64,000 nt of DNA from Parasitella parasitica (taxonomy: Eukaryota; Mucoromycota; Mucoromycetes; Mucorales; Mucoraceae), in contig MU619263.1 of NCBI GenBank assembly GCA_025201805.1, positions 55,804-119,803 on the forward strand, in the 5' to 3' direction. Under the pieces are notes generated by a model. The model worked only from the letters and a program-made list of their open reading frames with translations. It did not search any database and was not told the DNA's origin. Shown one piece after another: positions 10,622 to 20,925 of this stretch (position 1 is its first letter; every line of letters starts with the position of its first letter). Position numbers and translations under genes: made by a program.

Positions 10622-13283
10622 TTAATGATTACTCTGAACAAACTGATTACTACTGTCGTCGTCAGTATCAGACTCTGACAGCTCATTTTCATCCAGTTCA
10701 GTCAATGGCTGAAGAACGTCAAATTCGTATCCTCCCGGTCCAAGCTGTCTGTCTTGGGTTGTCATGGTGACAGGTGGTTTCCATCCTTGGCGCTTGTAGA
10801 GATAGAGCCCTGTTGCTACTCCAAGAATAGCAAATGATCCCACAACACTATACACTGTCGTCAAATAGCTATGGTCGTCTTTTGATTGCCCGGCTTCGGT
10901 CTCGACTTGGTCGTTTTCTTTGGCAGCGGTTTCAGTATCAGTTGCTGTAGCAGCAGGCGACTTGGGCTTGGGAGATTTACTGCTTTTGATACGAGTTGGT
11001 CTTGATGGAGTATCGTCCAACGGTGTGGTAATCGGCTTTATAGTGGAGGAAGTAGGCGTGATGGGGACTTCGTGTTCATTGTCGTCATGAAAGCCGATGG
11101 TCGAATGGATAGGTGTTCCCTCAAATGCCGGATCTTGCTCTCCAAATAATGTCAATGTCCAATTCAACATGAAGCCCCTTGATTCCGGACTATCAACATC
11201 ATAGACGTTGAGTGTCCAATTCCCAACAGGGTTCTCTTCCCTATGATAGATGTCAATGCCAAAAAAAAAAAAGTGCTTGCATCCTTTATCTCTCGCTTAC
11301 CAATGCTTCACCGTCATAAATTTCCAGTTTTTCATACCCCCTTCATGTGTATCCAAATTGCGTCTAGTTGCCAATTCCGACTTGACGTGATTAGGACTCT
11401 CCAGGTCAATGACAATATTGCCACGTCTCTCATGTTCAATGTTTACGGTTGCTGTAATGTGCTCCAATCGAAGCAGACCGGCTGCCTTGATCATCTCCTC
11501 AGTGACCAAAACCGTATTTTTCAAGGCTCTTCTAGTTTTTAGGCCCGTAGAATCAGGAATTGCTCTCTTTTTCACTGGGCTGGGCAGTTCTAGCCATGTT
11601 TGTTGGTTTACCAGTTCGAACGTCTTTGCTGCTTCGACCAATGCATAAGCATCCAGTTTACCATATCCAAATCTATGGTTGTATAGTCTTCCGGAAGGCA
11701 GTTTTTTCCAGTCGCTGTCGTTTGTATTAACAGGCACTGCTGTTTGAACACACAGGTGTTGTAAATCTCGCCAGGTTAATTCAGGTCGAACAGATAATAC
11801 CAGCGCAAAAATACCAACTGCGTTGGGTGCAGCAGCCGATGTGCCACCGTGTCGATCAGAACAGCTGTTTTCGCCCACATCTGTGGTGTGCTGTTTGTTT
11901 GTTTATAACATCACAAAAAAAAAAGGGGAGGGGGAGGAGGAGGATTAATTAAAGTTTACAACGAAATGTCTTCCAAACTTACAATAAATTGGCCACCACC
12001 ACTCGAATAAGTTACTACCAGTTGAGCCGAGCAGCTCTCAGAGTAAGGAGGATGTTCATTTCTATGGTCAATGGCTCCCACAGTGATCGTATAGATGCTG
12101 TTGGTATATCCATCAAAATTGCAGTTATCACCAGACACTGCACCATTACCTGTGGCAAATACATAAATCGATCCTTTCCCCCCTCGGCCCTTTTTGATAC
12201 CGTTGACAAAGGCATCTGCCAAAATACCGTTTGGTGCTTCCATTGTTTGGCCATTGTCTGGCGGTCCCCATGAGCAGGAGAAAATCATGTTCTTTTGATA
12301 CTCATAATTGAGTGCAATCGCTTCATCTGCATCAGTCAAATCGCCTGATAAAATACGTATGCCAGCCACTTTTGCTTCATATGCAATACCCATTCCACAC
12401 ACATCGTTCTTTACAGCAGCTATCTGTCCAGCACACCGAGTTCCATGGCTATCATCCCATAACTTTGGTGTAGGTAAAGACTCATGATCGTTGAAATCGT
12501 AGGAGCCTTCTGCATACTAACAGACGTTCCTAATAAGCATCGGGTTTCCTCGGTTTTTCCTTCGTCGTACTTACAAAATTATCCGCAAGATCTTTACTTT
12601 TGTAATCTAAACCATCATCCAGAATCGCTATATTAATGCCTTTACCAGCGATGCCTAACATTGCCACGAAATATATAAGCTATGGTTGAGAACTCGCGAA
12701 CTGTGAAACCAACCTTGCTTCCAGACTCCTGTTACATTGATATCATTGCCTGGAGTTTCTGTGTTGATCTATATGTATACAAGTTAGGACCATGTATTAC
12801 ACGCAATTAAAGTTTGTCAGTTACCAAATGCCATTGCTGAGGAAACCAGGGATCTGCGATACTTAAGGTCTTTTGTGCGTCGATCAGTTGTTTGTCTGCG
12901 GGTATTGGCCCACGTTTTGAACGTCGTTTTAAGGCCTGTTTTTCTATAGTCTTCACCTTCTGCCAGTGGTGAGAAGTGCCGTCTCGTTTTGCAAGTGAAT
13001 GATACTTGAGTTTATCAAAATTGGCCAATACAGGATCATCTCTCTTCAAGCTTTGAGGAGAACTGACCATGAACCAAGTCTCTAGTTCGCCCACACTTCC
13101 TTCAAACCTCACCTGAAGCTGTTGAGCAATATGCTTTGCTGACTCTAGGCTGCCTTCAGCAGAGGGTATATTCAGTGTATAGTAATCCCGATTAAGGTCT
13201 CTTTTCCCCATATATTTTTGAGCTTGTGCCGGAGTAAAAGTAGCAAACAACGCCACTGCTGTAAGGCTGAAAAGGTGAACCAT
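10622..13283 (-). CDS. KEX2: Kexin (Kex2-type) proprotein convertase
   Basis: Late-Golgi Ca2+-dependent subtilisin-like protease that cuts after Lys-Arg or Arg-Arg in secreted precursors. Six exons, about 780 residues; the first is 13283-12825. It has a signal peptide (MVHLFSLTAVALFATFTPAQ) and a pro-region ending at a self-processing KRRSKRGP-type site. Catalytic Asp is in IAILDDGLDYKS, His in DDSHGTRCAG, the oxyanion Asn in FATGNG and Ser in HGGTSAAAP. The P domain follows (IVIDLESPNHVKSELATRR, NWTLNVYDV). After a Ser/Thr/Lys-rich stalk comes one transmembrane segment (VYSVVGSFAILGVATGLYLY) and a cytosolic tail that is acidic near its end (DENELSESDTDDD), likely carrying Golgi retrieval signals. 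The exon coding HTTDVGENSCSD begins at 11890. All catalytic residues are intact. Confidence 0.95.
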
Positions 13284-14091
13284 GATATTACACTCTAATA
13301 TGAAAAAGAAAAAGCCAAGGAAAAAAGGAAGAAAAAGAAAGATAGGGGCAGCTATAAAAAATGAAAACCTTCTTATTAAGGTAAAATCCAGTTTTCGCTA
13401 CTGATTGAGACCCAACAGCGACGCACAATTTATCAATCCGACCATGTACGAAAACAAAATACGCAAATCAAAGAGTTGCTTTAAAATGTGTTAGATCGGA
13501 AAGGCTGTCAACCTAGCCGCTGCTGGTGCAATTGTCAGACAATGTCGCTTGCAATCATTCTCGTGGACAAAAGCAGGCAGACCAACATTTACGTTTCTTT
13601 CGCTCACGGTATGGGAAAACAGAACGACGATCAATTAGGGCAATCTACCTGCGCTTGAAAATAAACATCTTTCATTGTTTGCGTGAAATATGTACATACC
13701 ATGTTCTTCATCATGGCCACCATTTACTTCTAATTAATAAATCACTTGATTGCTCCAAATATTTCTATGATTGCGAAAAGATGCAGCTACACGGTTGTAA
13801 AGTATAGCCGAAAAGAGTACTCTTTTTGATCATCTTTGTATGAAGTGAACACGTATATTACTCATCCAACAAATTTAAGAGATGATAGTACATGGGAAAA
13901 ATAATGCATATATGCAAACGACTCTTTCAAGAAAAGTGAAAAGACCTTTTGTCATCTACTAAGTGTCATGAACTTGTAAATAAAGTAGAACCCGACTAGG
14001 ATGTTTTCTGATACAAAACATTTCATGACTCATTCTATTTATTACCAGAATTACTGGCGACGATTAACCTTAGATCGACCGACCAGGAATG

Positions 14092-14105
14092 GTTGCCGTA
14101 ACAAC
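14092..14105. promoter_or_regulatory. X-box-like palindrome 1 (possible RFX site)
   Basis: GTTGCCGTAACAAC, an imperfect palindrome of the RFX X-box type (GTNRCC..RGYAAC-like). It is about 650 bases upstream of the Cyc8 start and belongs to a 25-base module repeated 63 bases downstream. Confidence 0.4.
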
Positions 14106-14154
14106 TGTGCTGAAATGATGGGCAATATTTAACATCAGGTCCGATCCAGGAACG

Positions 14155-14168
14155 GTTGTCATGACAAC
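14155..14168. promoter_or_regulatory. X-box-like palindrome 2 (possible RFX site)
   Basis: GTTGTCATGACAAC is a perfect 14-base palindrome. Flanking bases (CCAGGAACG) match those of the first copy (CCAGGAATG), so the two form a direct repeat of one module in the Cyc8 promoter. Confidence 0.45.
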
Positions 14169-14751
14169 GTAGTCAAAAAGTGGTAGCCATGAATACACCA
14201 AATATTACCAAAGATTGTTTCAAATTTATGCTGGTAGTAGTGTTTGACCTGTAAATTCTCGCTTCTTTAACCATTTTATGTTTTAGGACGACCTACAAAT
14301 GCTGCAATCAATGTGCCAAGACCATGTAAAAAAAAATTACAGTTGAGCACAAGTATGTAAGAAATTCATTTGCAACTGAATTTTCTTTATTAAATTGGGC
14401 TTTTGTTGTATATTTTCGTTTAAGCTATGCCTTTTTATTATAATATTTTTATTGATGATAAATGCAACTAACAATGTATGAGAACATTTTACTCATCATT
14501 TTAGTAGCTATTAAACTTTGACAAGATCAAACTCGAGCCCTGATAACCTTATGTGATATTGAATCAGATCGCGATAACTTATAGTCGCCGCCAATTTTTT
14601 TTTAAAATGAATTCTTCTTTCTTCTCTTTCGGCTTTCTTCACTTTTTCCTTTTTCTTCGCTTTCTATTGTTAACATCACCTTAAAACATCCCCTCCCCCC
14701 AAATCGCACATTCAGTAAACAGTAGCGCAAAATTAATATAGCCATAGCAAT

Positions 14752-16642
14752 ATGAATGCAAGCAACAGCGACATGCATTCGCAACAACCTGCGAATACAA
14801 TGCAGAAATTGGCCTTTGTGAATGAGCAAACTTGGATAACTTTTGGTAAGGCCAAAAACACACTGATCAATTTTATAAGGTTTTTAACTGCAAATTGCAG
14901 GAAATCTGGCCGAAATGATGGGTGATCACGACAAGGCCATAAGCAGCTATGAATCAGCTCTTCGACATAACCCTTACTCTATCCATGCGTTGTCTCAAGT
15001 CGCATCAATTTATCGTGCAAAGGAACAATTTGACAGAGTAATATATGATGCACAGCTTTTAAACGTACACTGCGCTAACTATCCTACAGGCAGTAGAATA
15101 TTTTAAGCGAGTTTTAGCAATCCAAGACAGCCATGGCGACACTTGGGCAGGATTAGGGCATTGCTATTTGATGTCTGACAATCTCCAAGAAGCCTACCAG
15201 GCTTATCAACAAGCACTGTATCATCTACAAAATCCCAAAGACCCGAAGCTATGGTATGGGATTGGCATTTTATACGACCGCTATGGTTCATTGGAACATG
15301 CTGAAGAAGCCTTTTCGGCTGTGATGAAGATGGACCCATACTTTGAGAAATCAAATGAGGTCTATTTCAGGCTGGGTATTATTTACAAGCAACAGCGCAA
15401 GTTTGATCCATCATTACAGGTGAGTGCTGTTTGAAAATCGCAGGATGTCTGTTTAATTAAGGCGCACAATAGTATTTTCAACATGTGCTGCAACATCCAC
15501 CCAGCCCTCTAACTGAATCAGACATTTGGTTCCAAATAGGCCATGTCCATGAGCAAAGGAATGAGGTATGTATAGTCTTGGCTGCAGTATAAACTCACCG
15601 TTAACTCTTAATAGTACGACGCTGCAAAAGAGGCATATGAGCATGTGTTATCCGAGAATCCGGATCATGCAAAAGTCTTGCAGCAACTTGGATGGCTCTA
15701 CCACCAGCCTGATACCTCCTTCACTAATCAGAAGCTGGCAGCAGACTTCTTGACAAAATCAATAAGCGCTGATAGCGCAGATGCCCAATCGTGGTATCTT
15801 TTGGGGCGATGTTATATGGCAGAACAAAATTACACCAAGGCCTATGAGTCATATCAACAGGCTGTGTATCGAGACGCCCGTAATCCCACATTTTGGTGCT
15901 CAATAGGCGTATTGTATTACCAAATCAACCAGTACAGAGACGCATTGGACGCTTATAGCAGAGCTATTCGCTTAAACCCTTATATTAGTGAAGTTTGGTA
16001 TGACTTGGGGACTTTATACGAGTCATGCAATAATCAAGTGCAGGATGCGTTGGATGCGTATCAACGTGCGGCTGAACTGGATCCTAATAACGCTCACATT
16101 CAGCAGCGTATTGATTTGCTAAGGAAGCCTGTGAGTGGAAGCGCAGCGCCAGTGCCACAGGATGTAATTAATCCTGGCCAATATGTTCAACATGCGCCTG
16201 GAAGCAGCAGCATGCTTCCTTATGGACAGGTAAGAGCAGTAGTACTGAGTTTGGTTGGTCTAATAACTGACATGATTTTCTCGTTCAGGGACCAAGACAG
16301 GCTCAACATAAGCAACCAGATAACCGTGATATTGCTGAACCTGGACGAGAATTACCAGGTTTATCCGATAATACTGCAAGATCACCCAAGCAGCTGCATA
16401 TTCCTGATATCAACGGTCGAAGATCATCTTTATCGCCACCATCATCTGCCAGTGCCCACATGAACCCAATGGTCATCAATTCCGCCGCAAAAGAAGAGCC
16501 CATCTCACCCAAACCATCCATTGTGAACAGTAACACTGCAGACGAGGAAATGCGAGAGGCTCCGTCTCATCAGCAAGAAGTATTTGCTGCTGTGAAATCA
16601 GAAGATGAAGAGATGAATGATGGCCAAGTAACGGGAAAATAA
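14752..16642 (+). CDS. CYC8: Cyc8/Ssn6 TPR corepressor subunit
   Basis: Partner of Tup1 in the general nuclear corepressor that is recruited by DNA-binding repressors. Six exons keep frame: 14752-14845, 14901-15037, 15090-15419, 15473-15565, 15615-16229 and 16289-16642, giving 540 residues. The body is a run of about ten tetratricopeptide repeats with W-L-G-Y/A-A-P spacing, for example DTWAGLGHCYLMSDNLQEAY, SWYLLGRCYMAEQNYTKAYE and VWYDLGTLYESCNNQ, matching Cyc8 closely. The C-terminal third is disordered, with SPKQLHIPDINGRRSS and an EEMREAPS acidic end, as in other fungal Cyc8. It is shorter than the yeast protein because it lacks the long polyQ/PolyA tails. The start ATG lies 23 codons before the first TPR helix. 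Confidence 0.92.
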
Positions 16643-16770
16643 ATAGATACTATGTATTATATATAAATATATATATATACTTTTTATTTTATTGTCGTAT
16701 AATCTACTGTACAAAAAGGATGAGTTGTTGAGGATTGTTGTTGCTGTAATAACTGAGTTCTTGAGATGTT

Positions 16771-17413
16771 CTATTCTTTAGTGACGCCATGCTGCTTGAT
16801 AATGTTGGCTTCATAAGGATGCTCACTTCCTGCAAATATCTTTAAGCGGTCCAGACGCACTTGGCGAAGCTTATTCTTCGGTAGCATGCCAGACACTGCT
16901 TTGCGAAGAGGCTACAAGTGTTTTTGGCGTCAATGCCATTTCGCTTCACAAAAAAAAAAAAAAAAAAAAAGATTCATTTCTTTACCTCTGTTGCATCTTT
17001 TGCCTGCAAATTCTCAAATGTGATTTCCTTTAGTCCACCGGGGTGCATGGTATGGTGGCGATATAGCTTCTGCTCGGCTTTTTTTCCTGAAACCAAGATA
17101 TCCTTTGCGTTCAAAACAACGACATAATCCCCACAATCAGCTAAACCACACACACACACACACACGAACAAAACTGTCAATAAATCCTTCTATCTGCAGT
17201 CAACATTAACTTACCAGCAGGGTCGTAGATAGGCTTGTGCTTTCCCATCAAAGTAGTTGCGATATTGGTTGCTAAACGGCCCATCACTCTTTGTTTGGCA
17301 TCAACAACATGCCATACACGAGCATAGGCAAGAGCAGTCTGGAATCAGCAATAATGTTAGCAGTGCGATCCATGAAGGTTGTATTATCTTACATTTCCAA
17401 TAGCTTGAGACAT
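16771..17413 (-). CDS. Mitochondrial ribosomal protein uL13m
   Basis: Large-subunit protein of the mitochondrial ribosome. Four exons on the minus strand start at the ATG at 17413 (MSQAIGN) and end at the TAG at 16773-16771, about 146 residues. Conserved L13 blocks are [54 protein letters not shown] and [12 protein letters not shown]. The short length and absence of eukaryotic cytosolic L13a features point to the bacterial/mitochondrial type. One intron (around 16918-16985) contains a run of about 20 A/T, another a CA repeat of about 20 bases (near 17147-17165), and these disrupt naive open frames. Convergent with Cyc8, about 130 bases apart. Confidence 0.9.
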
Positions 17414-18081
17414 AATGTATATGATATAGTCAATGTAGACAGGGACAGAAGAAACAAGGGTTTTCTCTATTGGATAACCCCCCAACTGAAAATGTCAAAA
17501 GTTTCGAGCTTGTCGTGACCATCAACGTGACCACATTACACCACCATTGATACGGTACTGTATAGTAAATAGGTTAGATGTGGCATCTGCACTGGAGAAC
17601 AGGTTATTCGTATTTCCAGACAGTTTTCTATCCTGAGCATTGGAACCAGATGGCTTTTTTTTAGGCGATTATCATAATACGCTTAAAGAGACTTCAATTT
17701 GCTTTTTAATCCAATTGTAAGGCTTCTATTGCAAGCGTGCTTGAAAGGCCTATTAGATGGGCAATGAGTACTCGAACAGTCGTTCTGTACAAAGCAGGAC
17801 ACTCAATTTGACGGGATGGGTCAAATAAAACCGGATTTTATACAAAATTTCATGTTAAATGATACTAGCTAGCGTATTCAGTACTCAAATATCGATGCAC
17901 ATATGTTGCTTTTCAACAATTGTAATAATACAGTGCACGATCTTTAACATTTAACGGTGATGCTCTTAATTATCAACTTGATTGGAAGTCATTTTGCTTT
18001 GTAAACCTGACATTAAAAAAAAACATTATTATAGCAATCGAGAAGAGAGGGTATATTTTTTTTTAATACATGGTTTTTATT
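17414..18081. other. Intergenic between uL13m and OHCU decarboxylase
   Basis: Both flanking genes are on the minus strand. No gene or repeat recognised. Confidence 0.4.
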
Positions 18082-18618
18082 TTAGATTTTGCTTTCAGTT
18101 GCCTTCTTCAAGCGGTCCTTTGCAATCAACATCATGTCAGTGATTCCTATATAAAGCTCCTTGTCACGGTCATTGGCAGCCATGCGCTCCTTGATGATGG
18201 GGATTATTTGATTACGAGGACGTCCATTTACAAACACAACAAATTTAAATCCATATTGATCTTCGTATTGCTGGTTGAGTTTAGCCAGCTCGGCATTGAC
18301 TGCTTCGTCTTGGGCTGATACTTGACCCGAATGTGATGTGTAGCCTTGCTCTTTGAGTGAGTTGGCAGAGAGGCCAACCTTGGAGGCACCAATGCGAGGA
18401 TGAGCGTTCATAACCTCTAATTTCTCTTGCTGTGTGAGATCGGTTCCTAAACAAACCTTCTCGGCATAGTCAATCAGTTGGATATAAGAAGAGAAGGGAC
18501 GAGCATCTAACAAACGCTTGGCGAGAGGAGGCGCTGTCTCGAAAAGAGTGTTAACAGCCTGCACAAAATTCTCGGGCGTTTCCTTGTTCAATTGCTCAAT
18601 AGAGGGAATTGAAGCCAT
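18082..18618 (-). CDS. OHCU decarboxylase (uric acid catabolism)
   Basis: 2-oxo-4-hydroxy-4-carboxy-5-ureidoimidazoline decarboxylase, the enzyme after uricase and 5-hydroxyisourate hydrolase, which yields S-allantoin; probably peroxisomal or cytosolic. A single exon encodes 178 residues, the usual length for the stand-alone enzyme. Signature blocks are the N-terminal NKETPENFVQAVNTLFE, RPFSSYIQLIDYAEKV, AHPRIGASKVGL (the catalytic HP-R-I-G segment), SGQVSAQDEAVNAELAKLN and FVVFVNGRPRNQIIPIIKER. The C-terminus ESKI is not a clear PTS1. The MFS gene at 5.3 kb belongs to a family that includes allantoate permeases, but the distance gives no real link. Confidence 0.9.
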   Translation of the reverse strand: MASIPSIEQLNKETPENFVQAVNTLFETAPPLAKRLLDARPFSSYIQLIDYAEKVCLGTDLTQQEKLEVMNAHPRIGASKVGLSANSLKEQGYTSHSGQVSAQDEAVNAELAKLNQQYEDQYGFKFVVFVNGRPRNQIIPIIKERMAANDRDKELYIGITDMMLIAKDRLKKATESKI

Positions 18619-18835
18619 TTTTATATAATGTGTATGAAAAAGAAAAGAAATGCGATCTTGAATGTTTAAGAGTTAATTTATAGCTACGAGCTGTACTACA
18701 CCCGCCAAGTTCGGATAAACTTTTGGCTTGTCATAAGAGCTTGCTACAACTTTTTATTACTGATTTATTAACATTAGCTCCTGATGCCCATTCACCACTT
18801 AAAAATCAGTTTGGTTTGCTCTATAATTTCAGCAG

Positions 18836-19495
18836 CTAATTCAAAATAGATCGCAGTGCACAAGTGTCAGGTATCCCCTTTTCAGCTAAAAGTTTAAAAG
18901 CGACCCTGATGCAATCTTTGTCCTTGTACTTGTCAACAGCAGAAAGTTCGTCATAAGGTTTATGCTGATTTACAGACCAGTCTGTTATTTCATTTCGAGA
19001 CATCCAAGCTTCATGAACCATATTAGCTAATTTTTCGATATCGAGATTTTTTGCACTATTAGGATCAACTGGTTTTGTAAAATCAAACTCTTTTTCATAA
19101 GTAAGGACAAGATAAACGATATTTTCAGCACTTTCAAGGTTCTCTTTTTGCCAATCTGAAGGTAGATCTTTAAACTTAGTCTTTTGAATATCAACGATAC
19201 CGAGCCTGGAAACGTTTTTTACGTCAAACGGTCTCCCCTCTTTCGCAGCCTTCTCCATCTCCCTTTGACGATTTTTCTTGAACGTCTCCTCAGCAACTTT
19301 TTGCTCCCAGGTAACATTTTTATTTTCATCGGGTGCATAGTTTTCTGGGTTGGTTCCAAGTTGCTTGGCAATCCACTTCATGTCCTTTGTCGTCTTTTCA
19401 CGAGACTCGTACCCGGAAGTCTCCTGCCATTCTGAATGCATTTTGCTAGCGATTTCAAAAATAAAGTTATTAAGGATGATATTAGCTTGAAACAT
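18836..19495 (-). CDS. RyR-domain-like protein, function unknown
   Basis: A 219-residue charged, mostly helical protein. Residues about 100-205 resemble the RyR repeat (PF02026): VDIQKTKFKDLPSDWQKENL leading into IEKLANMVHEAWMSRNE, a W...KPYDELSAVDKYKDKD segment and a final helix (IRVAFKLLAEKG). The VHEAWM...PYDEL...K.KD pattern is the RyR-domain core. The N-terminal half (MHSEWQETSGYESREK, WIAKQLGTNPENYAP) is unrecognised. The start at 19495 follows an in-frame stop. A second ATG frame at 19587 (MSPSGTQWDGSTIKRV) ends at a GTAAAA donor and might be a first exon, but the phase does not match the CTAG acceptor I can see. No membrane segments. Assignment is by pattern only. Confidence 0.5.
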   Translation of the reverse strand: MFQANIILNNFIFEIASKMHSEWQETSGYESREKTTKDMKWIAKQLGTNPENYAPDENKNVTWEQKVAEETFKKNRQREMEKAAKEGRPFDVKNVSRLGIVDIQKTKFKDLPSDWQKENLESAENIVYLVLTYEKEFDFTKPVDPNSAKNLDIEKLANMVHEAWMSRNEITDWSVNQHKPYDELSAVDKYKDKDCIRVAFKLLAEKGIPDTCALRSILN

Positions 19496-19599
19496 GAATT
19501 AAACCAAAGTATTTTTACCAAAGCACCAAAGCACTGAAGCACCCTTTTTATAGTTGAGCCGTCCCATTGTGTTCCTGATGGACTCATTGTTGTATTGAA

Positions 19600-20925
19600 T
19601 GAATGAGCCCCAATCTATACTTAGGTACGTTGGGCCGTCGTATTGTCATTCTATATTTATGGATGAAACGTATTTCAAATAAACGTTTAATCAAATATGT
19701 TGAAAAAGTTGCGTCAGAAAAGAAATGTGTTTTTTTGACAGTTTGCATTATTGATACCTAAAATGACAGTACATTCTGTTTAGGATACAGATCAAATCTT
19801 AGCGGTAATGTATTATACTCTGTATAATACATCATAAAGCGAGCATGAGTAGAAATGCGTAGAATGGAATGACTTTATTTAGACATGGCAAAGAGACATA
19901 AGTGGTGCCATTGAATGGCGGATCTTTGTCCCAGTACAAAGTGGTGATATCCTATGACATTTGGTTCCTGAGGTCGGTGTTAAATCCTGATGAATGTTCT
20001 TCCATCAAAGCTACTAGGAACAACATCCTATCCTTTATACGTATCTATGCTCTTGTCTTACTGGTAACTCGGAAACTCTTATCCACCAAGCTCCTAGGGA
20101 TTGGTTCAAGGGGTACCCAATTATCCCTCATCCTAGATCATGGTCCTATTGCTGCGGCACTGTCAAATAACTATAAATACCTTCAAAAAACATACACTAG
20201 TTTAAATCTTCATTCAATCTTGGAATAGCAAAATAAATATATTCAGTTCTAATTGTATTTTTCTGGCTATATTTTGTTATTCTAAACACATTCGACTAAT
20301 ATGTGCTGCTACGTTGCAATTATGGTTGAACGTCGAATCAAGGGGAACTTTTTATTGTCATTATTTGACGGATCTATTTACAGAATATCTGCTTTAAAGA
20401 TAATATTTGCCCTGATTTAAAGCGACACAATAAATTATCTATTCTCAAGGAAAACAAAATGCCAAGGCGGAAAGCCATGAATCAAAATTAATGAACTCAG
20501 TGTTAAATGAAAAGGCACAAACTCCAAAATTTTAAAAAGCAGGTAGTATTCGTTACTTTGTTCAAATGCACGCATACTTTTTTGATCGTGGGTATTGGTC
20601 TCATTTTCAAGAGTGCAAAGCTATATACTCAAATCAAGTACAAACCAGTTTGTCATCCCTAGTATTTGCTAAGCTTACATAATATTATCTCTTCAAATCA
20701 GTATTTCTTGATTGAGATCCTCCAAACAATCAAATAGAAATCACATTCCGGTATTAGAAATCAAAGATGCTGCTTTGGCACACAATTAGTACCTCTGGGG
20801 CATGCAACAAGTTTACCCTAAGAATGCCGTGTATTCAAAATTACATCACAAGCTGTAAAAAAACAAAAATTCATGATTGTGTATATTTAAAAATTGAAAT
20901 CAAAAGTAATTTTTATTGCAAACAG
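19600..20925. other. Intergenic 1.3 kb, no recognised gene
   Basis: A plus-strand open frame of 108 codons at 19902-20228 has no family signature, and its reverse strand is broken. It is probably chance or a decayed fragment. Confidence 0.4.

Larger units (their letters stand above)
13284..14751. other. Divergent intergenic region between kexin and Cyc8
   Basis: About 1.5 kb carrying both promoters. No coherent gene seen. It holds the X-box-like pair annotated separately at 14092-14168 and an AT-rich block at about 14330-14480. Confidence 0.5.

Noticed and set aside
19902-20228. 108-codon plus frame
   Set aside because: No recognisable motif, no splice context, no matching reverse-strand relic; probably chance.
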